The notes: generated by a model not told the origin, from the letters alone. 64,000 nt of DNA from Candidatus Obscuribacterales bacterium (GCA_019637435.1 JAHBVO010000006.1:558001-622000); one strand, 5' to 3'; positions 28,082-37,775 are shown, counted from the stretch's first letter. Program-made: numbers and translations.

Positions 28082-28942
28082 TCAATCCTTGAAGTGCTCT
28101 TTGGAGCCGCGCTTGTTATGGCGCGTGTGATGACCAGGTCCGGATTTTTTGCGAGCATCACCACGCGAAGAGCTTTCGTCACTGCCGCCCCCACCCAGCA
28201 TTCTGGAGGAAATCACTTGCATCGCAAATGAAGGTAACGCCGACAAGATGCGCTGAGCGCGCCACGGTTCAGATACAAGGCGGTAAAACCATTCGAGATG
28301 CAGCTTGCGGAAAAATGCCGGAGCCCGCTTGGTGAAGCCGGACCAGACGTCAAAGCTTCCACCGACGCCAATTACGACTGCATGGCCAAACTTTGCCTGC
28401 CAGCGTTCAATGAAAAATTCCTGGCGCGGAACACCCATTGCGACAAGCACCAGTCTAGGATTCGCAGCGGCAATCTCGTCGACCATCGCTTCTTCCTGAG
28501 CGCCATCAAAAAATCCGTCATGGCTGGCGACGATATTGATTCCTGGATGACGACTCGGCAGAGTTGTGAGCAGTTTTTCCAGAACTTCGCCACGGCCGCC
28601 GATTAATGCGACCGGGATGCTATGCCGCGCGGCGCTACCTAGAGCTTTATCAGCAAGTTCGATTCCAGGCACGCGATAACACTCATGTCCATCAAGACGA
28701 ATCGCCCAAACAGCGCCGGCTCCGTCGGGCACGATCAGATGCGCGTGACGAATAATGCGATCCAGATCAGCATTCTTTTGAGCCTGAATGACCATCTCAG
28801 CGTTTATCGTCACAACGTGCATGCCGCGATCGTTAGCCCATGCTCGCTCAATTCTTTCAAGCGCCTGGGTTTCGTCGACGACGTCGACCGGATAACCCAG
28901 AACTTTCTGGCGGGCTTCTGATGTTGACGGCGTTATTGGCAT
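28082..28942 (-). CDS. tagA: WecG/TagA/CpsF-family glycosyltransferase
   Basis: 286 residues, GT26 family, transferring a N-acetylhexosamine-type sugar to a lipid-linked acceptor in cell-surface polymer synthesis. Seen: VVTINAEMVIQAQ, VPDGAGAVWAIR (the PDGxG motif with the catalytic Asp region), ALIGGRGEV, GVPRQEFFIERW and GVGGSFDVWSG. The last ~35 residues are a Gly/Ser then Arg/Lys/His-rich tail beyond the family core. It is located between csaB and mrnC on one strand. The csaB-tagA pairing is common in Cyanobacteria and Firmicutes and suggests a pyruvylated secondary wall polymer. The exact sugar is unknown. Confidence 0.9.
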   Translation of the reverse strand: MPITPSTSEARQKVLGYPVDVVDETQALERIERAWANDRGMHVVTINAEMVIQAQKNADLDRIIRHAHLIVPDGAGAVWAIRLDGHECYRVPGIELADKALGSAARHSIPVALIGGRGEVLEKLLTTLPSRHPGINIVASHDGFFDGAQEEAMVDEIAAANPRLVLVAMGVPRQEFFIERWQAKFGHAVVIGVGGSFDVWSGFTKRAPAFFRKLHLEWFYRLVSEPWRAQRILSALPSFAMQVISSRMLGGGGSDESSSRGDARKKSGPGHHTRHNKRGSKEHFKD

Positions 28943-29009
28943 TGTCTGCGGTGCCTCGCGAATTCAGGTTTCCTAATTACAGCTGCGAAATTGGCTACAG
29001 AGCCAGCAT

Positions 29010-30140
29010 TCAGCTTCCTAGAATTCTAGCTATAACATCGAAGTTCTGGCAAGCCAACTCATTTTGAGACGCTGTCACCTGTTGGGCTCGTTCTCGAAAG
29101 GCTGAATTGTCGGAAGAGGCTGTCTTGACCAGGTTTGCGAGTTCAGCCGCCAGAGCGGCATCGTCGTTATCGCTGGAACTCTTGGCAAGATTTAAGCATG
29201 GCTGCTCGAAGTTTTTCATCAGGTAAGAAACTTTCGGATCGTATGCAAGCCCCACGGCAGGCACTCCCGATTTAAGCGCCATCAGCAAAGCATGGAAGCG
29301 CATCCCCACCACAAGATCCAGCTCGGATAACAGCGATAGCCACTGGCTAGGGCGGTCAATCTTAGAAAAATCCAGCTCCAGGGTGGCATGCCCATTTGAT
29401 TTCCAAATCGTCGAGAAGACTTGGAGCAACTCGGCATCCTGATTATGCTGCAAAATCAGTGGAACGAGTATTGTCCCTTCACGCGCGCCGGCGCTCAGGC
29501 TGTGCGCCATCGCTTCGACTGTGGAACGACTGATGTGATGACTTTCGCGAATGGATAAACCCATGAGACTGCTGCCAGGCGGACGATTTTTGAGCGCGGC
29601 TTCTGTTTCACCAGGCAGGGCAGAGGGCTGTAAGCACCAGACGGGATCGGCTGTCAGACGTGCTTTGTCGATGCCCCAACTCCTGAGAAGGTCGACGGAA
29701 TTGCTGTCCCTTACCGCTATTTCTCGGGCGAAACCCATAGATGCTTTTGTTAACGCAACGGAGAGCGGACTCTTGAGCGGACCGACCCCCTGCGCATAAA
29801 TGACAGTTGGTGCGCCGCTCAACTTCGCAAGCAGCGCCAGACCGGCATAGTAAACGACGGATTTGACCGAACTGGCGTCTTGATACAGCCCTCCGCCACC
29901 ACTTATGAAAAGTCTCGCCTTCGAAAAATACGGTCCGATTTCAGCCAGCTTCCATCGATTGATGCTAGTGACGCCGAACACTCTGTGAGTCTTCTCCGGA
30001 TTTTGAGAAAGAACGACAATTTTTGATTTGTCAGAAATTAGGCGCGAGACCTCAGCGATAATCTCCTCGAGAATCGCCTCATCGCCTAAATTGTCGAAGC
30101 CGTAATAACCGGAAATAACAACATATTCACGTTCAGACAT
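29010..30140 (-). CDS. csaB: Polysaccharide pyruvyl transferase CsaB-like
   Basis: About 376 residues. The N-terminal YVVISGYYGFDNLGDEAIL matches the CsaB/pyruvyltransferase signature, with GVGPLKSPL and the later DLVVGMRFHALLMALKSGVPAVGLAYDPKV, a GT-B-like fold. It adds ketal-linked pyruvate to surface polysaccharide, which in other bacteria anchors SLH-domain S-layer proteins. ATG 30140 is chosen; the frame also has a TTG at 30158. It is divergent from glcE with 75 bp between starts, and is the first gene of a probable csaB-tagA-mrnC transcript. Confidence 0.88.
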   Translation of the reverse strand: MSEREYVVISGYYGFDNLGDEAILEEIIAEVSRLISDKSKIVVLSQNPEKTHRVFGVTSINRWKLAEIGPYFSKARLFISGGGGLYQDASSVKSVVYYAGLALLAKLSGAPTVIYAQGVGPLKSPLSVALTKASMGFAREIAVRDSNSVDLLRSWGIDKARLTADPVWCLQPSALPGETEAALKNRPPGSSLMGLSIRESHHISRSTVEAMAHSLSAGAREGTILVPLILQHNQDAELLQVFSTIWKSNGHATLELDFSKIDRPSQWLSLLSELDLVVGMRFHALLMALKSGVPAVGLAYDPKVSYLMKNFEQPCLNLAKSSSDNDDAALAAELANLVKTASSDNSAFRERAQQVTASQNELACQNFDVIARILGS

Positions 30141-30215
30141 GATGGGAGTGTACACCAAGTCGCGTGGTGCGTGTAAACTTCGATTTAGTAAGTTGAATAG
30201 GATTTCGATATATCA

Positions 30216-31580
30216 ATGGGCGAATGCGCCGCTTTAGCTGAAATCGGGAACTTGGCAAATACAATCGGCACGACCGTTTTCGACGGCGGGCGCGTGCAAT
30301 GCAACGAACTTGAAATAGAGGATTCGAAGCAACTCTGCAACGTACTCCGGCACGCCAACAATGAAGGAGTTTTTGTCTTTCGCGGTGCGGTTGACGAGCG
30401 TCCTGCCAAGCTGGCAAAGCTGTTCCCTGCTTCTGAGAAGCATGTGCAAGCGGTGTTTCTGAACCTGAGCAAGATGAATAGAATCATCGAACACGTCAAG
30501 GGCGATCAGGTTGTCTCGGTTGAAACAGGTATCAAGGTTAGCGAGTTAAACGAATATCTGAGTAAACATGGGCAATGGCTGCCGGTCGAGTTTAGCTCCG
30601 CCACCGTCTCACTGGCAGACATATTAGATACCGCAGATGGTGGATACCTCGAACCATTCAGTGGAGGAGTAAAACATCTTGTTCTCGGCATGGAGCTCGG
30701 GATCGCGCATGGAGAGTTGATTAAGACCGGTGGCAAGATTGTCAAAAATGTCACAGGCTACGATTTAAGCAAGGTTTTTACGGGCAGCCGCTCCTGGCTA
30801 GCAGTACCACATATGGTGCACCTCCGATTGCATTCAAAACCGGAAACCGAGGTTGCATTCGTAGTCTCAAGCGAAAAACCGCAAGAGCTGGTAGGTCTGG
30901 CAAACCGGCTCCAGGCGACCGGTCTACCCGCCTTCTCGCTGGAGTTAATTGATAAACGCTTGCTGCAACGAATCGCAAATCTTGCAGCCGGTTCAGCAGA
31001 CGGTTCAGCGTCAGTTCAACAGGATATCGCCGCCTTCGGTTCCGCGACAGGCGACCTCGAAGGTAAGTTGATCGTGAGTACACGCGGGCATCACGATGTC
31101 TGCCGAGAGGTAGCGAGAGCCTTGCAGGAAGCCGTTTTACAAAGCAATCTGCAATTGGAAGCCGTCGAGGTCGAGTCGGCATTGCTCAATCGAATCCAAA
31201 GAATCTGCTCCGACGTTTTCAGAGCCCATGAAGATTATGTCGAGTTATCGATGCCGGCATCAACAATGTCCTACTACTTCGAAACGCAGTGGCGAAGCAG
31301 CAAACGGTTGTGGTCTGCTAGACCTTCGAGTGGTAGACTTCGACTGGCGGTGGATGATGCGGAATCATTCATCAGCGATTTATCCAATTTTGCGAATTTG
31401 ATTAATATGGATGATGCGCAACCGCTGACGGTGGCATACGCTAATAGTTCTCATGACTTCGTTACTCGACGCATTCCGGCTGACCATGAGAGTGACAGCG
31501 GCCTGCGCAACGTCATTGATAGACTGAAATCCAAGTACGATCCAAATGGCATCCTCAATCCGCTCGTGAGTTTTTGCTAG
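30216..31580 (+). CDS. glcE: Glycolate oxidase subunit GlcE-like FAD-binding protein
   Basis: 454 residues with an FAD_binding_4-type (PCMH) N-terminal domain: VVSVETGIKVSELNEYL, FSSATVSLADIL (a glycine-poor variant), GELIKTGGKIVKNVTGYDLSKVFTGS, the last closely matching the GlcD/GlcE family. The C-terminal half is the less conserved cap and ends DRLKSKYDPNGILNPL, as in the family. In glycolate dehydrogenase, GlcE works with GlcD (also flavin) and GlcF (iron-sulfur) to oxidise glycolate to glyoxylate at the membrane. glcF follows immediately; glcD is not in the window. Confidence 0.88.
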   Translation: MGECAALAEIGNLANTIGTTVFDGGRVQCNELEIEDSKQLCNVLRHANNEGVFVFRGAVDERPAKLAKLFPASEKHVQAVFLNLSKMNRIIEHVKGDQVVSVETGIKVSELNEYLSKHGQWLPVEFSSATVSLADILDTADGGYLEPFSGGVKHLVLGMELGIAHGELIKTGGKIVKNVTGYDLSKVFTGSRSWLAVPHMVHLRLHSKPETEVAFVVSSEKPQELVGLANRLQATGLPAFSLELIDKRLLQRIANLAAGSADGSASVQQDIAAFGSATGDLEGKLIVSTRGHHDVCREVARALQEAVLQSNLQLEAVEVESALLNRIQRICSDVFRAHEDYVELSMPASTMSYYFETQWRSSKRLWSARPSSGRLRLAVDDAESFISDLSNFANLINMDDAQPLTVAYANSSHDFVTRRIPADHESDSGLRNVIDRLKSKYDPNGILNPLVSFC

Positions 31581-31582
31581 GG

Positions 31583-32926
31583 ATGGAAACGAAATCACAC
31601 GAGGAAAAATTGATCTCGACCTCGGGCACTCCCGCGGTGAATCCCGCCCTGCTGGCTAGCTGCATACACTGCGGCCTATGCCTGCCGGCGTGTCCAACCT
31701 ACCTGGCCACTGGCAGAGAGATGGAATCGCCCCGCGGACGCATCCACCTCATTAATCAGTGGTCGTCCGGACATTCAGAAATGACGGACCGCATGACCGG
31801 ACATCTCGAGTCCTGCCTTGGCTGCCTCGGATGCCAGACGGCGTGCCCGTCGGGTGTTCAGTACGAGGAAATTTTAAACCAGACGCGCCCGCACCTGGCG
31901 GCTAGGCGCAGCAGTTTTGCAAGAACAGTGATGAGGTTCGCATTTCAGCAAGTTTTGCCAAGGTATAAACTGCTCCGTTTGCTTGGAAATTTGTTGCGAG
32001 CCTGGCAGATCATGTTTGGAACGGCTGTGCTAGAAACTCTGTTTGGGAAGGAGCGCTTGCAATCAGATTCTGCAGTTGGCAAGGCATTAAACAGATTGAT
32101 CGATTGGGAAGCGTTTACTCCCATTGTGCCTCCGCAAGTCAGCCTGCCACCAAGTCTGGTGCCGAAGGGAAATAGCGAAAAAGGAGCTCACACGCAACTC
32201 TTCGCAGGTTGCGTCATGGACGTTTTCTACAATCACGTCAATCACGCGTCTATCCGCTTAATGCTGAAACAAGGACACAGTGTCGATGTACCGAAGCAAA
32301 CCTGCTGCGGCGCGCTCGCGTATCATGCAGGAGAAGAAGACATTGCCATAGCCCTCGCCAAGAAAAATATCGACGATTTCGGTCACAGCAGCACACCGAT
32401 AGTGGTGACATCCGCTGGTTGCGGAGCCATGCTCAAACATTACGGTCATCTGTTGGAAGGCGATCGAGAGTACGCACACAAGGCAGAACTGTTCTCGAAG
32501 AGAGTCGAGGACATAACCCAATTTCTTGCTCACCATCAATTTCCGGATAAGCCGGAACCCTTGCCGAACAAAACGACCTACCATGCGGCTTGCCACCTTG
32601 CTCATGCCCAGAATGTCAGAAAGGAACCGGCGGATTTACTTAACGAGTTAAACTGCGACAGTGAGAACAAGCTCGTTCCCCTGGTTGAATCAGAGCACTG
32701 TTGTGGCAGCGCCGGTATATACAACTTGCTAAATACGAGGCTGAGCTTGAAGGTTCTGGACCGCAAACTGGACTATATAGAAGGCACAGGTGCGAAAACC
32801 GTTGTCACAACGAATCCCGGCTGCATGATTCAACTTCAAGCTGGAATCCGCGAAAGAAAACTACCTGTCGAGGTCAAACATCTTATTGAAGTGCTTGACG
32901 AGTCATACTTCTCAGAGCAGAAATAA
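31583..32926 (+). CDS. glcF: Glycolate oxidase iron-sulfur subunit GlcF
   Basis: 447 residues. Two [4Fe-4S] motifs are at the N-terminus (CIHCGLCLPACPTY and CLGCLGCQTACPSG), and two CCG-type domains follow (CCGALAYHAGEE; HCCGSAGIYN). This is the architecture of GlcF, which passes electrons from the flavin subunits to the quinone pool or other acceptor. The ATG at 31583 lies 2 bp past the glcE stop; a TTG at 31574 inside glcE is an alternative start, so the genes are tightly coupled. It ends with a free 211-bp gap before RNase D. Confidence 0.92.
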   Translation: METKSHEEKLISTSGTPAVNPALLASCIHCGLCLPACPTYLATGREMESPRGRIHLINQWSSGHSEMTDRMTGHLESCLGCLGCQTACPSGVQYEEILNQTRPHLAARRSSFARTVMRFAFQQVLPRYKLLRLLGNLLRAWQIMFGTAVLETLFGKERLQSDSAVGKALNRLIDWEAFTPIVPPQVSLPPSLVPKGNSEKGAHTQLFAGCVMDVFYNHVNHASIRLMLKQGHSVDVPKQTCCGALAYHAGEEDIAIALAKKNIDDFGHSSTPIVVTSAGCGAMLKHYGHLLEGDREYAHKAELFSKRVEDITQFLAHHQFPDKPEPLPNKTTYHAACHLAHAQNVRKEPADLLNELNCDSENKLVPLVESEHCCGSAGIYNLLNTRLSLKVLDRKLDYIEGTGAKTVVTTNPGCMIQLQAGIRERKLPVEVKHLIEVLDESYFSEQK

Positions 32927-33137
32927 GGTTTGAAGGCATTCAAGCCGGTTTCACCGTCCCCATAACAGACTGGCTCATTACATTTTTGTTAGCAGTCTAA
33001 ATACCGCAACTCGGTGAAGATCCGCTTCATATCACTAATCTGGAAGATTTTGTCTTTCTGGAACGATCTATAATTGTGCTTCGCCGGGTTAGGTCACCCG
33101 ACGTTATCAAGACTTTCGCCAGAAAGAGGGTTCGACA

Positions 33138-33791
33138 TTGTCTACAGTGTTAGTGAAACAGCAGAAGCCCGATGTGTTCGATTTCGATTTACCGGAGGAA
33201 CGGCTGAATCACTACCTCAAGAAGTCGGTTATCGCCGTAGACACGGAGACACGCGGGTTGAACCTGCGACGCGATCGCCTTTGCCTGGTGCAAATATGCG
33301 ACGACGAAGGCGTTGTGAGCTTTGTTCGTTTTCGAGATCGCACTCAGCTGCCGTTCTCCGGTAACACGAATTTGAAGAAACTATTCGAAGCACAGCAGGT
33401 AATGAAGCTTTTCCATTATGCGCGCTTCGACGTCGGCGTAATGAAGTACTACCTTGATATCGACATCAACCCGATCTGGTGCACAAAGATCGCTTCGAAA
33501 TTAGTCCGCACCTATACCGACAAGCACAGCCTGAAGTATTTGGTCGCGGAACTCCTCGAGATCGAACTCGACAAGAGCGACCAGATGAGCGATTGGGCAA
33601 AGGACGATCTGACTGATTCGCAGCTTGAGTACGCCGCGAACGACGTCCGCGTGCTCATACCCATTCAGAAGAAGCTGGAAATAATTTTGGAAAGAGAAGG
33701 TCGCCTGGACCTGGCAAAACGTTTGTTCGCCACGCTGCCTCTGGTATGCGAGATGGACAGACTCGGTTTCCAAAACATCTTCGAGCACTAA
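33138..33791 (+). CDS. rnd: Ribonuclease D-like 3'-5' exonuclease
   Basis: 217 residues, DEDDy-family exonuclease domain only; the HRDC domains of E. coli RNase D are absent. Exo I is AVDTETRGLNL, Exo II is FHYARFDVGVMKYY, and Exo III is LEYAANDVRVL, with the Tyr and Asp of the family. It trims 3' ends of tRNA and other stable RNA. The start is TTG at 33138, strongly supported by AGAGGG (33125-33130) at seven bases. Short single-domain RNase D proteins of this kind occur in Cyanobacteria. Confidence 0.9.
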   Translation: MSTVLVKQQKPDVFDFDLPEERLNHYLKKSVIAVDTETRGLNLRRDRLCLVQICDDEGVVSFVRFRDRTQLPFSGNTNLKKLFEAQQVMKLFHYARFDVGVMKYYLDIDINPIWCTKIASKLVRTYTDKHSLKYLVAELLEIELDKSDQMSDWAKDDLTDSQLEYAANDVRVLIPIQKKLEIILEREGRLDLAKRLFATLPLVCEMDRLGFQNIFEH

Positions 33792-33857
33792 ATTTTTTCG
33801 CATCACGAAAACAGTTTGCACCTAAATAATCGAACCGGACCGGAGGACACAATAAAA

Positions 33858-35309
33858 ATGGAAAAGCTGATCTACGAGAAATCCAGCCCTGGACGCCGTG
33901 GAGTGAAGGTTCCAACATCCAATGTTCCGGAGAAAAAACTCTCGGACATGATTCCGAGTCAGTACGTGCGTAAAGAAGCGGCAGCGTTGCCGGAAGTCAC
34001 AGAGCTGGACACAATGCGCCACTTCGTGAGACTGTCGCATTTGAACCATTCAATCGATACGGGGTTCTATCCGCTCGGTTCTTGCACGATGAAATACAAC
34101 CCCAAAGTCAATGACGCGATGGCTGCGCTTGAGGGATTTAGAGAACTCCACCCGCACCAGCCGGTCGATCAAATTCAAGGTGCTCTGGAACTGCTGTATA
34201 ACCTGGAACAAATGATCGCGGAGATTGTCGGTCTGCCGCACGTCACCTTCCAGCCCGCCGCTGGAGCTCACGGTGAGCTCACCGGCTTGTTATTGATCCG
34301 CGCTTACTTCGAAGCAAAAGGTCAAACGAATAGAAACATCGTCATCGTTCCCGACACCGCCCACGGTACTAACCCGGCGACCGCAGCGCTCGCAGGTTTC
34401 GAAGTAGTCGAGATCGGATCGAACGAAAAAGGTTTGGTCGACATTGAAGCGCTGAAAGGCGCTTTGAACGAAAACGTAGCGGCCATCATGTTGACGAACC
34501 CGAACACTCTTGGTTTATTCGAAGAAGAAATCATGACGGTTCAAAAGCTCATGCACGAAGCCGGCGGTATGTTGTACTACGACGGCGCGAACTTGAACGC
34601 GATCATGGGTCTGGTCAGACCGGGCGACATGGGATTCGACGTCTGCCACCTCAATCTGCACAAGTCGTTCTCCACACCTCACGGTGGTGGCGGTCCTGGT
34701 GGTTGCGCAGTCGCAGCCCGCAAAGAACTTCTGCCCTTCTTCCCGAAACCGGTTGTTGTCAAAACCAATGACGGGTATGAATTCGATTGGAATCGCGAGC
34801 AATCAATCGGAAAAATCAAAGGGTTCTTCGGCAACTTCGGAATTTTGGTCAGAGCCTATACCTATATTCTTGCAAACGGAAGAGAAGGTTTAGAGCAGAT
34901 ATCGCGAGATGCGATTCTCAACGCCAACTACCTGAAAGAACAGCTCAAGCACATTTATGATTTACCGCACACGCAATCGTGCATGCACGAGTTTGTAATA
35001 TCCGGTTCGCGACAAAAGGCTCGCGGAGTTTCAACTTCGCACATTGCTAAGCGTCTCCTGGATTACGGCGTTCACGCTCCGACAGTTTACTTCCCGCTGG
35101 TAGTTCCGGAAGCGATGATGATTGAGCCGACAGAAACAGAATCTAAGGACACCCTCGACTCATTCGTCGAAATTATGACGAGCATCGACAAAGAGACTAT
35201 CGAGACACCGGATGTGGTGCTGAATGCGCCGCATACCACACCCGTGGCGAAATTGGACGAGGCACTTGCTGCCCGAAAACCCAATCTGAGATGGACGCCG
35301 GGCACTTAA
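33858..35309 (+). CDS. gcvPB: Glycine dehydrogenase (decarboxylating) subunit 2
   Basis: 483 residues; C-terminal half of the split P protein of the glycine cleavage system. PLP lysine in NLHKSFSTPHGGGGPG, plus GFYPLGSCTMKYNP and QPAAGAHGELTGLL. The start is ATG 33858 with GGAGGA (33842-33847); the frame runs upstream to 33816. In organisms with split P protein, gcvPA normally precedes gcvPB, but no gcvPA, gcvT or gcvH is present in the window, so partners must lie elsewhere. No glycine riboswitch fits the 66-bp gap before it. Confidence 0.95.
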   Translation: MEKLIYEKSSPGRRGVKVPTSNVPEKKLSDMIPSQYVRKEAAALPEVTELDTMRHFVRLSHLNHSIDTGFYPLGSCTMKYNPKVNDAMAALEGFRELHPHQPVDQIQGALELLYNLEQMIAEIVGLPHVTFQPAAGAHGELTGLLLIRAYFEAKGQTNRNIVIVPDTAHGTNPATAALAGFEVVEIGSNEKGLVDIEALKGALNENVAAIMLTNPNTLGLFEEEIMTVQKLMHEAGGMLYYDGANLNAIMGLVRPGDMGFDVCHLNLHKSFSTPHGGGGPGGCAVAARKELLPFFPKPVVVKTNDGYEFDWNREQSIGKIKGFFGNFGILVRAYTYILANGREGLEQISRDAILNANYLKEQLKHIYDLPHTQSCMHEFVISGSRQKARGVSTSHIAKRLLDYGVHAPTVYFPLVVPEAMMIEPTETESKDTLDSFVEIMTSIDKETIETPDVVLNAPHTTPVAKLDEALAARKPNLRWTPGT

Positions 35310-35316
35310 GCGCTTA

Positions 35317-35449
35317 GGAACCACATTTCGAAGCAGCATTCGGGAACCACATTCCGAAGCAGCATTCGGGAACCAGTTTCGGGCATCAGCATTTGGGAAG
35401 CACTTTCCGCGGAGCAGCATTTGGAAAGCACTTTCCAGGGAGCTCATTA
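35317..35449. repeat. Degenerate tandem repeat 3' of gcvPB
   Basis: Five units of about 25-28 bp with core GGGAACCAC.TTCCGAAGCAGCATT, starting 8 bp after the gcvPB stop: 35317-35341, 35342-35367, 35368-35394, 35395-35422, 35423-35449. Units 1-3 are closest to each other; units 4-5 drift together (AAGCACTTTCC). Confidence 0.8.
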
Positions 35450-35569
35450 CCGGAGAATCCTCACCGCCGATACCTAAATTTGGCTGCCATGTGCTGGTGC
35501 AAAACCCAATAGCGCAGCAAACAGCGTAAAATAGAGAAGTTACCCGGGACGTCGATCTTAGGCCCGTTG

Positions 35570-37657
35570 ATGTCGTTTCTCTTAGGCTTCCAGAATAAAT
35601 CCGCCGATGCGGAGCCATATTCCCTCACCGCAGATGCCCTGCGGCAACATGTGCTTATAACTGGCGGACCGAGCACCGGTAAAACAAACACATGCTGGCA
35701 ACTTCTCAACGAGCTGAGCAAAGAGCAAATTCCTTTTCTCATGTTGGAAACGTCCGGCAAAAACTATCGGAAACTGACGACCGAGCAGGCTTCAATTCGC
35801 ACGTATTCGATTTGCGACGACACTAAAGACTCGCTCCGCTTCAACCCGCTGCGATGCGAATCGCATGTTCGCATACTCAATCATATTCAAACAATTGTGT
35901 CGCTAACGACGGCGTCTTTCAATCTTTCGATCACGTCCTCAAAAGTGCTGGAGAAGGCGCTATATGCCGTCTACAACAATCATGGCTGGAATCTGTTCAG
36001 AAACAGAAACAACCGCGTCAAACCGAACGAGAGCGGCGAATCCAGCGGCTATCCACCGGAAGCCTATCCAACCCTTCTGGAACTCCTGGAGTTTATTGAA
36101 AGCGTTCCGTTCGCGAATGTATTGGCAAGCAATCCGCCCCAGGAGTTAGTGCGCGCGATTGATTCGCTTGTATCGGCAAGTAGTGGTGCCGTATTCAATA
36201 CCAAGTTAGGACTGCCTCACGATTTCTACGAACACAGCCAGATGCTTGTCGAGTGTGATGGTATCTCGGATATTCGCAACAAGTGTTTCCTCGTTGGCAT
36301 GCTGTTGCTGCAAGTCAACGAACATTACATGAAACAAGTCGATGATCTAGAAAAACGTTGCATCGTGATTGATGATGCGATTCAGCTGACCTATTTGATG
36401 GGTCTGCCCGGTCGGCGCGTAGGCGACGATCAGAAGGAGGACAGCTGGATTCCGCTGTCGACTCTGTTGGGAAACCTGCGCCGTCTTTCCGTGCCACTTG
36501 TTCTTTCAATGCAGGCATCCAGTAAGCTCAGTCAAGATTTGATCGCGCTGTTCGGAACCAAGATTTTTCATCGGATCGACGTTCAGCAAGCCAAACAAAT
36601 ATCAAACGGTTTACCGGAAGACCTTGATGAAAAGGAGCTCTACAAGTGTCCTGTCGGTGCCGCCTGGGTCGTTGGACAAGATCAACCAGCAAGTATTTTT
36701 TTGAAAGTTCCGAAACATGACATTCCCGAGCGAGATACTTCGGTCGCGAATATCGGTTCGATGAAAAACACTTTGAACTGTCGATATGCAGGCTGCTCCT
36801 CATTTCCCGGTGCCTGCGAGGATGACACTTTCGTCAAGGCGCGTGAGATTGCAGATAGTCAGGCGTTTCGCACTATATATGTAAACTACTTCCTGAGCTG
36901 CCAGAAAGATCTCACTCAGCTGGTTCATTTTCGCGGAAGGCTGGTTGGCGAGTTGCAATCGCAGATCGGCAAAAAATTTCCCGACATCGTCGAGTTGAGC
37001 TGGTGCACAATTTGTCAGGCGACCGAATGGTATTTTGATAAGCTCGCTCGCGAGCATGGTTGGTCCTATGCGGATTTGCATGAACAGAAGGAGCGTTGGT
37101 TCAGTATGTTGCGCCCGGCGTTTTTACCGGATTGGCCGACGAGAAGAATAAACATCGACGATCTTCGTCAGTGGCGTGATGAGTTTTGGAAACTGAAAGA
37201 ACGCGATCAGGGACCGCTCCCGCTCTGCGGAGAGTGTAACGCGAAGTGCAGATATGGATCGGATGTCGAACACATACTTCTAGACTCTCGCAACGAAAAC
37301 GATTTTTTCAAAGCATTGTCCGGAGAGACGGAACCGCTCTCTAAGGCAGCTGCATGGTTCTGCTGGCTGTTTTCCGAACGAGTGATGGGTGAACCTGACT
37401 TCGACCTCGCTTATTGCTTTGCAGCGCACTTCCTGGGGCGCGCAAACCTGAGTGTCGATGCGCAACTCGTATTCGCACACAAGACACGTCAGCAACTCGA
37501 AGATGCTAAACAAAAGTTCGAAGCCGGCGAACCAATTTTCCCGACGCCTGAAACCAAAACAGAAGAAACAGAAAAAGAAGCGAGAAGACGTCGCGCCAGA
37601 GAAAGAAGAAAAAATCGTCAGGATGGTGACGAGCCTCCTCTCAAGCCAGTTCCCTGA
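35570..37657 (+). CDS. HerA-like P-loop ATPase, possible retron partner
   Basis: 695 residues. Walker A GGPSTGKT at about 32-39 and a Walker-B-like RCIVIDDAIQL at about 263 suggest a HerA/DUF87-type additional-strand ATPase. A later SMQASSKLSQDL stretch fits the sensor region, and C-terminal CxxC pairs (CGECNAKC near residue 550, WCTICQ near 480) may bind zinc. The last ~60 residues are a Glu/Lys/Arg-rich tail. The start is ATG 35570 (TTG 35567 is also in frame) with a weak ribosome site. Function is unknown; such ATPases act in DNA-end processing or anti-phage systems. It reads towards the retron, 128 bp from the ncRNA. Confidence 0.8.
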   Translation: MSFLLGFQNKSADAEPYSLTADALRQHVLITGGPSTGKTNTCWQLLNELSKEQIPFLMLETSGKNYRKLTTEQASIRTYSICDDTKDSLRFNPLRCESHVRILNHIQTIVSLTTASFNLSITSSKVLEKALYAVYNNHGWNLFRNRNNRVKPNESGESSGYPPEAYPTLLELLEFIESVPFANVLASNPPQELVRAIDSLVSASSGAVFNTKLGLPHDFYEHSQMLVECDGISDIRNKCFLVGMLLLQVNEHYMKQVDDLEKRCIVIDDAIQLTYLMGLPGRRVGDDQKEDSWIPLSTLLGNLRRLSVPLVLSMQASSKLSQDLIALFGTKIFHRIDVQQAKQISNGLPEDLDEKELYKCPVGAAWVVGQDQPASIFLKVPKHDIPERDTSVANIGSMKNTLNCRYAGCSSFPGACEDDTFVKAREIADSQAFRTIYVNYFLSCQKDLTQLVHFRGRLVGELQSQIGKKFPDIVELSWCTICQATEWYFDKLAREHGWSYADLHEQKERWFSMLRPAFLPDWPTRRINIDDLRQWRDEFWKLKERDQGPLPLCGECNAKCRYGSDVEHILLDSRNENDFFKALSGETEPLSKAAAWFCWLFSERVMGEPDFDLAYCFAAHFLGRANLSVDAQLVFAHKTRQQLEDAKQKFEAGEPIFPTPETKTEETEKEARRRRARERRKNRQDGDEPPLKPVP

Positions 37658-37746
37658 TTCTTATCTTTTCCCGATACGATACATATCTCGATCAAGAGCA
37701 CCACATATATCACTTGTGTGAATGCGTTTAAGTTCACTCTCGTTTA

Positions 37747-37775
37747 TTGACTTTCGTAACGAACTGGAGTTAGAT
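37747..37775 (+). promoter_or_regulatory. Candidate retron promoter
   Basis: TTGACT (37747-37752), 17-bp spacer, TTAGAT (37770-37775). The predicted start, about 37782-37784, falls just before the 5' arm of the ncRNA at 37786. The -35 box is good (5/6), the -10 is weak (3/6). It is inferred by position. Confidence 0.45.

Noticed and set aside
35317..35449. CRISPR array
   Set aside because: Units are contiguous and degenerate with no unique spacers; no cas genes.
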